From the NCBI RefSeq assembly GCF_016865485.1, contig NZ_AP024452.1, forward strand, positions 1,324,501 through 1,388,500: 64,000 nt of DNA, in the 5' to 3' direction. The translations under genes were made by a program, and so were the position numbers. The DNA is from Luteitalea sp. TBR-22 (lineage in GTDB: Bacteria > Acidobacteriota > Vicinamibacteria > Vicinamibacterales > Vicinamibacteraceae). The notes beneath the pieces were generated by a model. The model was given only the letters and a program-made list of their open reading frames with translations. It did no database searches and was not told where the DNA came from. Shown one piece after another: positions 15,139 through 23,452 of the stretch (the stretch's first letter is position 1; each line of letters starts with the position of its first letter).

Positions 15139-17661
15139 GTGCGTCCATCGTTCGCAAATCGCCACCACGGGGTCGCCACCGGCGTCCTCGTCCTCTTCGT
15201 CCTCGCCATGCTGGCCACGGTGTCGGCTCGCCAGCAGGGCGGCGTCGCCAACCCTGAACGCTGGCCGGTCGCGAAGTCCCCGGGGGTGCTGACCGACGCC
15301 GCGACCGAGGCGCGCGTGTCGGCGCTGCTGGCCGGCCTTTCGGTCGAGGAGAAGGTCGGGCAGGTGATCCAGGCCGACCTCTCCGCGATCAAGCCCGAGG
15401 ACCTGAAGACGTACCCGCTCGGATCGGTCCAGGCCGGCGGCAACTCGTCGCCCAACGGCGACGAGCGGGCGCCCGCCAGCGTGTGGGTCGAGGCGATGCG
15501 CCAGTTCCGCGCCGCCAACAAGGCGTATTGGGGCTCGCGGCCCGTCATCCCCATCATGTTCGGGATCGACGCCGTGCACGGGCACGCCAACATGGTCGGC
15601 GCGACGATCGTGCCGCACAACGTCGGCCTCGGCGCGATGCGCGATCCGGCGCTGGTGCGGCGCATCGGCGAGATGACGGCGCGCGAGATGGCCGCCACCG
15701 GGGCCGACTGGACGTACGCGCCCACCGTCACCGTGCCGCGCGACGACCGTTGGGGGCGCGGCTACGAAGGCTGGTCGGAAGACCCCGAGATCGTCGCGGC
15801 GTACGCCCGCGCGATCACCCTCGGCCTGCAGGGGGAACTCGGCGTCGACCCGATTGCGCCCGGGCACATCGCCGGCACCGCGAAGCACTTCCTGGCCGAT
15901 GGCGGCACCGACGGCGGCAAGGATCAGGGCGACGCGCGCATCTCCGAGGAGGAACTGGTCCGCGTCCACGCTGCCGGCTACAAGCCCGCCATCGACGCCG
16001 GCATCCTCACCGTCATGATGTCGTTCTCGAGCTGGAACGGCGTGAAGCACACCGGCAACCGGTCGCTGATCACCGACGTGCTGAAGGGCCGCATGGGGTT
16101 CACCGGGTTGGTCATCAACGACTGGAACTCGCACGGCCAGGTGCCCGGCTGCACCAACGACAACTGCCCGCAGGCGATCAACGCCGGCGTCGACATGTAC
16201 ATGGTGCCGAGCGACTGGAAGGGGCTCTACGCCAACCTCGTACGGCAGGTGAAGGACGGCACGGTGCCGATGGCGCGGCTCGACGACGCGGTGCGGCGGA
16301 TCCTGCGAGTGAAGATCAAGGCCGGGCTGTTCCGCAGTGACCGGCCACTCGAGGGTCGCCTCGAGCTGCTCGGCGCTCCCGAGCACCGCGCCATCGCGCG
16401 CGAGGCGGTCCGCAAGTCGCTCGTCCTGCTCAAGAACGACGGCGTCCTGCCGATCCGCGGCAACGCGCGCGTGCTCGTCGCCGGCGATGCCGACGACATC
16501 GGCAAGGCCTGCGGCGGCTGGACGCTGTCGTGGCAGGGCACCGGCAACACCAACAAGGACTTCCCCGGTGCCCAGTCGATCCTCGCGGGCCTGCGCGACG
16601 CGCTCGGCGCGCAGGGCGGCTCGGTCACCTACAGCGCCGACGGCCGCGTCACGACCCGGCCGGACGTGGCGGTGGTCGTGTTCGGCGAGGAGCCCTACGC
16701 CGAGTTCCAGGGCGACCTCGCGACGATGCACTACAAGCCCGGTGACGATCGCGACCTGTCGGTGCTGCGCACGTTGAAGGCGCAGGGGATCCCGACGGTC
16801 GCGGTGTTCCTGTCGGGGCGTCCCCTCTGGGTGAACCGCGAGATCAACGCCAGCGACGCGTTCGTCGCCGCCTGGCTGCCGGGCACGGAAGGCGGGGGCA
16901 TCGCCGACGTGCTCGTCGGCGACGCGGCGGGGCGGCCGCGATTCGACTTCACGGGCACGCTCGCGCGCACCTGGCCGAAGCGGCCCGATCAGGCCACGCT
17001 CAACCGCGGCGATGCCGGCGCCGACCCGTTGTTCGCGTACGGCTATGGCTTGTCGTACGCGCGACCCGCCGCCGTCGGCAGGTTGCCGGAGGACGGCGCC
17101 GTCAGCGAGAGCACGGCGGGCGACGTGTTCTTCGGCGCGGGCCGCATGCAGGGTGGGGCGCGGGCGATTCTGCGCGACAGCGCCGGTGAGCGCCACGTGC
17201 CGGTGGAGGGCGCCGCCGAGAGTCCGGCGCGTGTGGTCGTGATGTCCCCCCGGGACGTCGGCGCACAGGAGAACGCGCGCGAGGTGACGTGGTCGGGCGC
17301 AGCGGCAGGCACGCTGGAGTTCACGGGGATCACCCGCGACCTCTCGCGTCAGGCCAACGGCGACATGGCGATCGCGTTCACCTGGGCGGTCGAGGAGGCG
17401 CCGACGGCCGCGGTCACGCTCGGCATGGGGTGTGGCGACGGCTGCCTCGGGCGCGTCGACGTCACGTCGCAGTTGCGGGCATCGGCGCCGGGGCAACTGC
17501 GCTCGCTGAAGGTGAAGCTGTCGTGCCTCGCCGCGCAGGGCGCCGTCATGCGGCGCATCGACCGCCCCGTCGTCCTCGAGACGACCGGGCGGCTGCGCGT
17601 CGTGCTGCGCGAGGTCAGGCTCGTCACCAACGAGGGCGACGCCATCTGCCCGGGCCGGTGA
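15139..17661 (+). CDS. Secreted glycoside hydrolase family 3 enzyme
   Basis: An 840-residue exo-acting beta-glycosidase with an N-terminal hydrophobic signal (about 12-30). The GH3 N-domain contains MFGIDAVHGHANMVG and KHFLADGGTDGGKDQG, and the catalytic nucleophile is D328 in LVINDWNSHGQ. The GH3 C-domain follows (SLVLLKNDGVLPI, VVVFGEEPYAEFQGD, FAYGYGLSY). The last 200 residues form an extra beta-sandwich, as in marine ExoP-type exo-beta-glucanases. Length and layout match that group better than short GH3 N-acetylglucosaminidases. The GTG start has AGGCAGG shortly upstream. It lies 135 bases after the receptor gene, with a heptamer array between. Likely cleaves beta-glucans or cello-oligosaccharides in the periplasm. 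Confidence 0.92.
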   Translation: MRPSFANRHHGVATGVLVLFVLAMLATVSARQQGGVANPERWPVAKSPGVLTDAATEARVSALLAGLSVEEKVGQVIQADLSAIKPEDLKTYPLGSVQAGGNSSPNGDERAPASVWVEAMRQFRAANKAYWGSRPVIPIMFGIDAVHGHANMVGATIVPHNVGLGAMRDPALVRRIGEMTAREMAATGADWTYAPTVTVPRDDRWGRGYEGWSEDPEIVAAYARAITLGLQGELGVDPIAPGHIAGTAKHFLADGGTDGGKDQGDARISEEELVRVHAAGYKPAIDAGILTVMMSFSSWNGVKHTGNRSLITDVLKGRMGFTGLVINDWNSHGQVPGCTNDNCPQAINAGVDMYMVPSDWKGLYANLVRQVKDGTVPMARLDDAVRRILRVKIKAGLFRSDRPLEGRLELLGAPEHRAIAREAVRKSLVLLKNDGVLPIRGNARVLVAGDADDIGKACGGWTLSWQGTGNTNKDFPGAQSILAGLRDALGAQGGSVTYSADGRVTTRPDVAVVVFGEEPYAEFQGDLATMHYKPGDDRDLSVLRTLKAQGIPTVAVFLSGRPLWVNREINASDAFVAAWLPGTEGGGIADVLVGDAAGRPRFDFTGTLARTWPKRPDQATLNRGDAGADPLFAYGYGLSYARPAAVGRLPEDGAVSESTAGDVFFGAGRMQGGARAILRDSAGERHVPVEGAAESPARVVVMSPRDVGAQENAREVTWSGAAAGTLEFTGITRDLSRQANGDMAIAFTWAVEEAPTAAVTLGMGCGDGCLGRVDVTSQLRASAPGQLRSLKVKLSCLAAQGAVMRRIDRPVVLETTGRLRVVLREVRLVTNEGDAICPGR

Positions 17662-17674
17662 AGCGGCGAACCGT

Positions 17675-18286
17675 CTAGGCCTGCTCCGCTGCCGCCGCGT
17701 CGAGGCGTCCGGCGAGCGCGAGCGCCGCGTCGAGGTAGCGGGTCACCATCGGCTCGTTCTCGGGGTCATCGGGGGCGCCCCGCAGTTCGAGGCGCAGCCA
17801 CTGCCCCTTGACCACCAGCAGCGTGAGGTCGCCGGTCCGGCACCCGTCGGCCATCGCGGCCCGCATGTCGGCGTCGAGGGCACGCTCGGCGACGCCCGGC
17901 GCCGTCGTGCGCAGCAGGCAGGCGGCATCGAAGGCCGGGTCGTGCAGCACCACGTCGCCGGCGATGCGTGCACCGAGGTCCGATACCTGCGGCTCCACCT
18001 GCAGGTGGATGTCGGTGGCGACGGGAATCTCGATCCACGTCTCCACGGTGGTCCCGTACCGGCTACTGCTGCGGCGCCGCAGCGTCACGATGAACCGCCG
18101 GCCGTTGCGTTCTCCGGTCAACCGGGCGGGATCCTCGCGCTCGAGGCTGGCACCGAGGCGCGGCGCGAGTTCGTGCAGGAAGGCGTGGCTTTCCCGCTGC
18201 ATGCGCAGGGACGAGCGCAGGACCACCACCACGAACGTCCCGATGACCAGGACGACCAGGATCACGATCAGCAGGGCCGGGTTCAT
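17675..18286 (-). CDS. Conserved membrane-anchored hypothetical protein
   Basis: A 203-residue protein of unknown function. One membrane helix occupies residues about 4-23 (ALLIVILVVLVIGTFVVVVL), followed by a basic stretch and an alpha/beta domain that would lie in the cytoplasm or periplasm depending on orientation. No catalytic motif was recognised. I chose ATG 18286 because it places the membrane helix at the N-terminus; GTG 18313 is an alternative. It converges on the GH3 gene with 13 bases between the stop codons and diverges from the DUF4397 gene. Confidence 0.6.
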   Translation of the reverse strand: MNPALLIVILVVLVIGTFVVVVLRSSLRMQRESHAFLHELAPRLGASLEREDPARLTGERNGRRFIVTLRRRSSSRYGTTVETWIEIPVATDIHLQVEPQVSDLGARIAGDVVLHDPAFDAACLLRTTAPGVAERALDADMRAAMADGCRTGDLTLLVVKGQWLRLELRGAPDDPENEPMVTRYLDAALALAGRLDAAAAEQA

Positions 18287-18546
18287 CGGCGACAGCTTGC
18301 CACAAGGCGTCACCCTCCAGGGGCTCGCGCCCGTGGGGCTCGATCTGCATCAGGCGAGCCGATGAGCTGATCCTGCTCGCGGATCCCCGTTTCGCCGACT
18401 GGCGTCCTTCGAAAGAACGGGCAGCCCCTGCCGGCTCACGGCGCGCGTTCGGCTGGTGTGCCTGTCATCCGGAGCGCCGCGCGCGCTGCCGGTTCCGTCA
18501 CCACGACTCGTCGATGACTCCTTCTTCCGGAACTGGAGGTTCCGTC

Positions 18547-19260
18547 ATGCATCGCTTCGTCCTGAACCTGGTCACGGCCGGCCTCGTTCTCGCCTCGGCC
18601 GGCACGGCTGCCGCGCAGAATGCTCACCTGTACGCCGTTCACGGCATCCCCGGCGGCGACCTCGGTCTCTCGGCGGCCCTGCCCGTGGACGTGTCGGTCA
18701 ACGGGGCGTGTGCGTTGACCGACTTCCGCTTCGGGCAAGTGCGTGGCCCGCTGTCGTTGCCTCCGGGCAACTACACGTTCGAGATCAAGCTGAATCTGGG
18801 CGGCGAGCCCTGCACCGGCCCCACCGCGATCGGCCCGGCCGTGATTCCTCTGGCCGCGGGAGAGAACGCCACCGTGATCGCCCACCTGACCGCTGGTGGC
18901 GCTCCGACCGCGTCCAAGTTCGTCAACGACGTCAGCAACACCAGGGCGGGCCGCGCGCGCATCGTCGCGCATCACACGGCCGCCGCGCCCGCCGTGGACG
19001 TCTACGTGGGCCGCAAGCTCAGCGATCCCACCGCTCCGGCGTTGATCGTTCCCGGCGTGGTCAACGGCGACCAGGCAGGCGCGCCGCTGCAGCCTGGCAA
19101 CTGGCAGGCGGCGCTCAAGCTCGCGGGCACCGACACCGTTGCGCTCGGTCCGGCGACGGTGCGCCTGCGGCCGTTCACCGCGTACTTCGTCTATGCCGTC
19201 GGGTCGGCCTCGACCGGCAGCCTCACGTTCATCGTCAACGCGATCGACAGTCGTCGCTGA
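18547..19260 (+). CDS. Secreted DUF4397-domain protein
   Basis: A 237-residue secreted protein with a signal peptide ending GTAAAQ. The mature part begins AHLYAVHGIPGGDLGLSAALPVDV and contains two related Ig-like beta-sandwich halves (VSVNGACALTDFRFGQV; VDVYVGRKLSDPTAPALI), the layout of DUF4397 proteins. A perfect GGAGG lies seven bases before ATG. The family is extracytoplasmic with no known biochemical activity. The two cysteines (about 57 and 99) could form a disulfide. Confidence 0.8.
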   Translation: MHRFVLNLVTAGLVLASAGTAAAQNAHLYAVHGIPGGDLGLSAALPVDVSVNGACALTDFRFGQVRGPLSLPPGNYTFEIKLNLGGEPCTGPTAIGPAVIPLAAGENATVIAHLTAGGAPTASKFVNDVSNTRAGRARIVAHHTAAAPAVDVYVGRKLSDPTAPALIVPGVVNGDQAGAPLQPGNWQAALKLAGTDTVALGPATVRLRPFTAYFVYAVGSASTGSLTFIVNAIDSRR

Positions 19261-19388
19261 CCGGAGCCCTCGCGCGCGCCGTCGACATCGCCGCCCACGC
19301 GGGGTGTCGGCGGCGGCCGCGCCGTGGGCACTCCGTGGCTGCCGGCCGGCGCAGGTGAGGCCCTCGCCCATTTCGGCGGCGCCGCGGG

Positions 19389-19394
19389 TATAGT
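19389..19394 (+). promoter_or_regulatory. Candidate -10 element for a leaderless M28 peptidase mRNA
   Basis: TATAGT ends seven bases before ATG 19402, so transcription would begin at or next to the start codon. No ribosome site is present in this interval. No clear -35 is visible. Confidence 0.45.
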
Positions 19395-19401
19395 GCCCGC
19401 C

Positions 19402-20694
19402 ATGCTGGACGCCTCTCCCGACCGCATCGCCCACGACCTTCAGCTGCTCGCCGGTGACATCGGCGTCCGCCTCGCCGGCACCGACGGCGAGCGCGCGGCC
19501 GCCGCCTACGTCGCCGACGTCGGACGCCGCCTCGGGGCGGTGGTCGCCGTCGAGGAGTTCCCGGTGCGCTCGCGGGTGGTCACCGAGGAGCAGCTCGAGG
19601 TCCGCATCGGCGACGCGTGGCACGCGTTCCCGTGCTCGCTGTTCAGCAGCACACCCGGCACCGAGGGGGCGTGGGTCGGCGGCGCCATCGCCACGCTCAC
19701 GCCGACCGACTACCAGCGCGACGACTTCTCGCACCTGCGCGGCAAGGCCGTCATCCACCTCGGGTGCCACATCGAGTCGCGCGCCGCCTACCAGCGGCTC
19801 ATCGCCGCGCAGCCCGCGGTGCTGCTGATGGTGGACACGCGCTACGCGGGGGACACGCCGCGCGCCGACGGGATGTTTCCCTCGTACACGGCGGCGATCG
19901 GCGCCGTCCCGACGCTGAACGTCGCGCATCAGGATGCCTGGCACTGGGTGGTGCAGGGCGCCACCGAGGCACGCTGTCGCGTCGTCGGGGGCATGCAGCC
20001 GGCCATCTCGCAGAACGTCGTGATCGACCTGCCGGGCACGGACCTGGCCGAGGAGATCCTCTACGCGAGCGCGCATCACGACACGCAGGCGGACTCGCCG
20101 GGCGCCGACGACAACGGATCCGGGGTGGTCGGCGTGCTCGAACTGGCGCGGCTGCTGCAGTCATTGCCGCGCCGACGCACGATCCGGCTGGTCTCGTTCG
20201 GCGCGGAGGAGCAGCTGTCGGTCGGGTCGGCGGCGTACGTGCGCGCGCACCGGGAGGAGATCGCGGCGCGTGGCCGGTGCATGTACAACCTCGACAGCTT
20301 CGGCTCTCACCTGGGATGGCTGCAGCTGTACGTGAACGGGCACCCGGACTTCGAGGCGTCGTTTCGTCCGTACCTGCACGCCGCCGACATCCGCTACCAG
20401 ACGATCACGGCCGTCGTCCCCTACGCGGATCACTTCCCGTTCGTCGCAGCGGGGATCCCCGGTGTGTTCCACTACCGCGTCAACTGCGATGGCGGGCGGT
20501 TCTTCCATCACCGTCCGGACGATGACCTGACGCGCGTGTCGCCGTCGGTGATCGGGCGCGACGTCGGGGCGGTCGCCAGCTGGCTCGACGCCATGGCGAC
20601 GGCGGAAGTGCTGCCCTTCACACCCTCGATTCCGGAGGAGCAGCGCGCTGAAGTCGCGGCGTGCTGGGAGGATCTCTTCGGCGGCTGGAGGTGA
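19402..20694 (+). CDS. M28-family zinc metallopeptidase, aminopeptidase-like
   Basis: A 430-residue protein with the M28 di-zinc exopeptidase core in its second half: AHHDTQADSPGADDNGSG at about 224-241 (zinc His and bridging Asp), GAEEQ at 267-271 (general base and ligand Glu), NLDSF at 296-300, and a late His in the YADHFPF segment. The first 200 residues hold a lid or PA-like insertion. No signal peptide is evident, so cytoplasmic location is possible. ATG 19402 is chosen because the -10-like TATAGT seven bases upstream suggests a leaderless message and conserved sequence starts just after. Specificity is unknown; relatives include aminopeptidases. Confidence 0.85.
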   Translation: MLDASPDRIAHDLQLLAGDIGVRLAGTDGERAAAAYVADVGRRLGAVVAVEEFPVRSRVVTEEQLEVRIGDAWHAFPCSLFSSTPGTEGAWVGGAIATLTPTDYQRDDFSHLRGKAVIHLGCHIESRAAYQRLIAAQPAVLLMVDTRYAGDTPRADGMFPSYTAAIGAVPTLNVAHQDAWHWVVQGATEARCRVVGGMQPAISQNVVIDLPGTDLAEEILYASAHHDTQADSPGADDNGSGVVGVLELARLLQSLPRRRTIRLVSFGAEEQLSVGSAAYVRAHREEIAARGRCMYNLDSFGSHLGWLQLYVNGHPDFEASFRPYLHAADIRYQTITAVVPYADHFPFVAAGIPGVFHYRVNCDGGRFFHHRPDDDLTRVSPSVIGRDVGAVASWLDAMATAEVLPFTPSIPEEQRAEVAACWEDLFGGWR

Positions 20695-20967
20695 AGTCCA
20701 TGGCCGACCAAGGCTGCTCTTTTGAGCCCTAATGGTTATCCTGGCGCTGACTTCCTGGCTTCGCGCTGCGTCTTGTCCGCTAACGGGGGAGGGTGCTGAA
20801 CGGCCCGCGCCTTGCTTAGCTCAACCTCAAGCCAGATCAAGGACCTGTCCGATACTGCGCTGCCGCGCGATGCGATCGGCGCCGTCCGGCTCGTACTCCA
20901 CGTGGAGGTGGTGCGGCAGTGGGCCGTGCCGCCGACACGCGGTGTCAACCCTCTCGAGGAGATGACT

Positions 20968-21381
20968 TTGCACCGACTGTTCACATTCGCACTCTTTGCT
21001 GCGTGTCTCGGCGTGGCCGCCGCCGCGCAGGCGCAGGTCGCGCACTCCACCGCCGGAGAGCGCCAGGCCGCCGCGGCCGCCGCGGCCCAGGTCGCCACGA
21101 TTGCCCCGGCGCCCGCCCAGCCGCAGCCTCCGACCGCCGAGGAACTCGCCGCCATCGCCGCCGTCGCGCGCATGATTTCGACCGACACCAGCGCTCTCCG
21201 GCCCGTCGTTCACCCCGATGGAGCGATCAGCGTCGACCTGCAGGGCACGTTCATGAACATCGCCACCGCCAGCGTCGGGGCCGACGGGGCGCTCGCCTTC
21301 GCGTGCTCCATCCCGGGTCACGACCACGGCGCGCGCACCGCCACCGCCCCCAAGGCCGTCAAGCCGCTGGAGCTGAAGTAG
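20968..21381 (+). CDS. Small secreted protein of unknown function, coupled to metallopeptidase
   Basis: A 137-residue protein with signal peptide MHRLFTFALFAACLGVAAAAQAQ, an Ala/Pro/Gln-rich mature N-terminus, and a short C-terminal domain containing a single cysteine and two histidines (CSIPGHDHG). I choose TTG 20968 because GAGGAG sits six bases before it, the same arrangement as the receptor gene at 11749. ATG 20962 lies directly against the GAGGAG and is a poorer fit. The stop is two bases before the metallopeptidase ATG, so the two are almost certainly translated together. It could be a cofactor, chaperone or inhibitor of that peptidase; this is inference from position. Confidence 0.65.
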   Translation: MHRLFTFALFAACLGVAAAAQAQVAHSTAGERQAAAAAAAQVATIAPAPAQPQPPTAEELAAIAAVARMISTDTSALRPVVHPDGAISVDLQGTFMNIATASVGADGALAFACSIPGHDHGARTATAPKAVKPLELK

Positions 21382-21383
21382 CC

Positions 21384-23099
21384 ATGCGTCGCACCAGCGT
21401 CATCACGGGCGCGCTCGCGCTCGCCACCGCACTGACCGTCCCTGCGCAGTCGTGGGCGCAGCCGGCCCAGATCCTCATCGTCAACACCGACGGGCCGAAC
21501 GAGGGGTTCAACGATCCGACGCCGGTGGCGCCGGTCGGCGGCAACACCGGGACGACCCTCGGCCAGCAGCGACTGATCGCATTCCAGCACGCCGCGAACC
21601 TGTGGGCTGCCGAGTTGCAGAGCCCGGTGCCCATCCGCGTGCAGGCGTCGTTCAACCCGCTGACCTGCACTGCCACGTCGGCGGTGCTCGGCGCGGCGGG
21701 TGCGATCCAGATCTTCGGCAATTCGCCTGGGGTCGAGATCCAGAACATCTGGTATCCCGTGGCGCTCGCCAACAAGCTGGCGGGCTCCGACCTCGCACCG
21801 GGGCCCGAAGGCACCTCCGCTGACGACATTGTCGCGATCTTCAACTCCAACCTGGGCGCCCCGAGCTGCCTGGGCGGCCGGCCGTTCTACCTCGGGCTCG
21901 ACACCAACCACGGCACTGCCATCAACCTCGTCACCGTGCTGCTGCACGAGTTCGGGCACGGCCTCGGGTTCGCCAACTTCGTGACCGAGACCAACGGTAC
22001 GTCGCCGCTCAACCTCGGCGACGTCTACTCGCAGTACACGCTGGACACCACGGTCAACAAGACGTGGAACCAGATGACGGCGGCCGAACGGGCGGCGTCG
22101 GCGGTGCGCGGCCGTCGCGTGGTGTGGAGCGGCCTCAACGTCACCAATGCGGTGCCCTCGGTGCTGTCGCTGGGCACGCCGCTGTTCCGCGTGACGTCGC
22201 CCTCGACCCTCGGGGTCTTCCAGATCGGCGCGGCGGCCTTCGGGCCGGCGCTGTCGAGCCCGGGCGTGTCCGGCGATGTGGTCCTGGCGCTCGACGCGGC
22301 TGATGGCGCCGGGCCGAGCACGTCTGATGCCTGCTCGCCCATCACCAACAGCAACGCCGTGTTCGGCCGGATCGCCCTGGTGGATCGCGGCTCGTGCCTG
22401 TTCCCCGTGAAGGTCAAGAACGCCCAGGATGCCGGAGCGATCGCGGTCCTGGTCGCCGACAACGTCGCTGGCGAACCGCCGGCCGGACTCGGCGGCACCG
22501 ACCCGACCATCACCATCCCCTCCGTGCGGATCTCGCTCGGCGACGGCAATGCCCTGAAGGCCGCGCTCGCGCAGGGCGTGGTGACCGGCACGCTCGGCGT
22601 CGATCCGACGGTGCGGGCAGGCGCCGACACGTCCAACCGCGCGATGCTCTACATGCCCAACCCGGTGCAGTCCGGTTCGTCCGGATCGCACTTCGACACC
22701 AGCGCCACCCGCAACCTGCTGATGGAGCCGGCGATCAACGCCGACCTGACGCACGTGGTCAAGCCGCCGGTCGACCTGACCCTGTCGCTGTTCCAGGACA
22801 TCGGCTGGTTCTCCGACGGCGACGGCGTCCCCGACGGCGTCGACGCGTGCCTCGGCTCCAACCGCTCGGCGACCGTGGTCGTGGGGGGGATCGACAGCGG
22901 CGTGGCCAACACGGTCTTCGCGAGCGGCTGCCGCATCAGTGACTTCGTCGAGTACTGCGAGAAGTCGGGCGGCAACCACGGCGGCGTGGTCACCTGCGTC
23001 GGCGACCTGTCGCTGCGGCTCAAGAGCACCGGTGTGATCACCGGGCGCGAGTACGGCGCATTGACCAGCGCCGTCGCGCGCACGCGCACGGCGCCCTGA
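21384..23099 (+). CDS. Secreted PA-domain zinc metallopeptidase
   Basis: A 571-residue secreted protein with a signal peptide ending QSWAQ. The zinc motif HEFGH is at 188-192 within LLHEFGHGLGFANFV. The metzincin third ligand, expected six residues after the second His, is Asn here, so a different third ligand must be used. A protease-associated domain (about 265-400, VFGRIALVDRGSCLFPVK) is inserted downstream of the zinc helix. The C-terminal region has SDGDGVPDGVDAC, a calcium-binding thrombospondin-3-like motif, then a Cys-containing tail. It is coupled to the small secreted gene upstream. Likely degrades extracellular protein; the specificity-determining PA domain suggests substrate or maturation control. 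Confidence 0.85.
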   Translation: MRRTSVITGALALATALTVPAQSWAQPAQILIVNTDGPNEGFNDPTPVAPVGGNTGTTLGQQRLIAFQHAANLWAAELQSPVPIRVQASFNPLTCTATSAVLGAAGAIQIFGNSPGVEIQNIWYPVALANKLAGSDLAPGPEGTSADDIVAIFNSNLGAPSCLGGRPFYLGLDTNHGTAINLVTVLLHEFGHGLGFANFVTETNGTSPLNLGDVYSQYTLDTTVNKTWNQMTAAERAASAVRGRRVVWSGLNVTNAVPSVLSLGTPLFRVTSPSTLGVFQIGAAAFGPALSSPGVSGDVVLALDAADGAGPSTSDACSPITNSNAVFGRIALVDRGSCLFPVKVKNAQDAGAIAVLVADNVAGEPPAGLGGTDPTITIPSVRISLGDGNALKAALAQGVVTGTLGVDPTVRAGADTSNRAMLYMPNPVQSGSSGSHFDTSATRNLLMEPAINADLTHVVKPPVDLTLSLFQDIGWFSDGDGVPDGVDACLGSNRSATVVVGGIDSGVANTVFASGCRISDFVEYCEKSGGNHGGVVTCVGDLSLRLKSTGVITGREYGALTSAVARTRTAP

Positions 23100-23112
23100 C
23101 AGGTCCTCGCGA

Positions 23113-23146
23113 CCCTCACCACGTGCGACGAACGGCGTGGTGAGGG
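23113..23146 (+). terminator. Hairpin terminator candidate after metallopeptidase gene
   Basis: CCCTCACCACG (23113-23123) and CGTGGTGAGGG (23136-23146) form a perfect 11-bp stem with a 12-base loop, 14 bases after the stop codon. No T run follows, so it may act with Rho or stabilise the 3' end. Confidence 0.6.
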
Positions 23147-23452
23147 CGCATTGACGCGCCGTCCCGAGGCGCATGGAGTCTCGGTCACGCATGTATTCCA
23201 CTCCCGCGCCCTCGACGTTTCGGGCGCGGGAGTCGTCCGTGCAAGACGCACGGGCGTTGCGTACCGTTGTCCGGCTGGCACGCGGTGCGACCGCCAGTGA
23301 ACATGACGCGACCCACGCCCCCCTGAGTCCTCCCGCATCAGCATTGCCCGACCGCACCCGAGGTCCAGTGCAGGAGAACGAGAAACGCACCGCTCCCCAG
23401 GTGCCGGGGCCAGCAAGACACGTGAACTGAGAGCAGCTTGCGCAAGACTCAA
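23147..23452. other. Gene-free stretch with one strong hairpin
   Basis: No credible gene is seen here. CTCCCGCGCCC (23201-23211) and GGGCGCGGGAG (23222-23232) form a perfect 11-bp stem with a 10-base loop. It lies between convergent genes and may insulate them. Nothing else was recognised. Confidence 0.5.

Noticed and set aside
15121-17496. Minus-strand frame of 791 codons opposite the GH3 gene
   Set aside because: No family resemblance, composition dominated by Arg, Val, Ala and His, and the GH3 reading is complete.
20695-20967. Possible riboswitch or small RNA before the secreted gene
   Set aside because: Local inverted repeats exist, but no known riboswitch core such as GEMM, cobalamin or TPP was recognised.
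21318-23390. Minus-strand frame opposite the metallopeptidase
   Set aside because: Same shadow pattern; the plus-strand protein has a signal peptide and a zinc motif.
23173-23430. Short plus-strand frame between convergent genes
   Set aside because: It crosses a strong hairpin, has no ribosome site and no conserved pattern.
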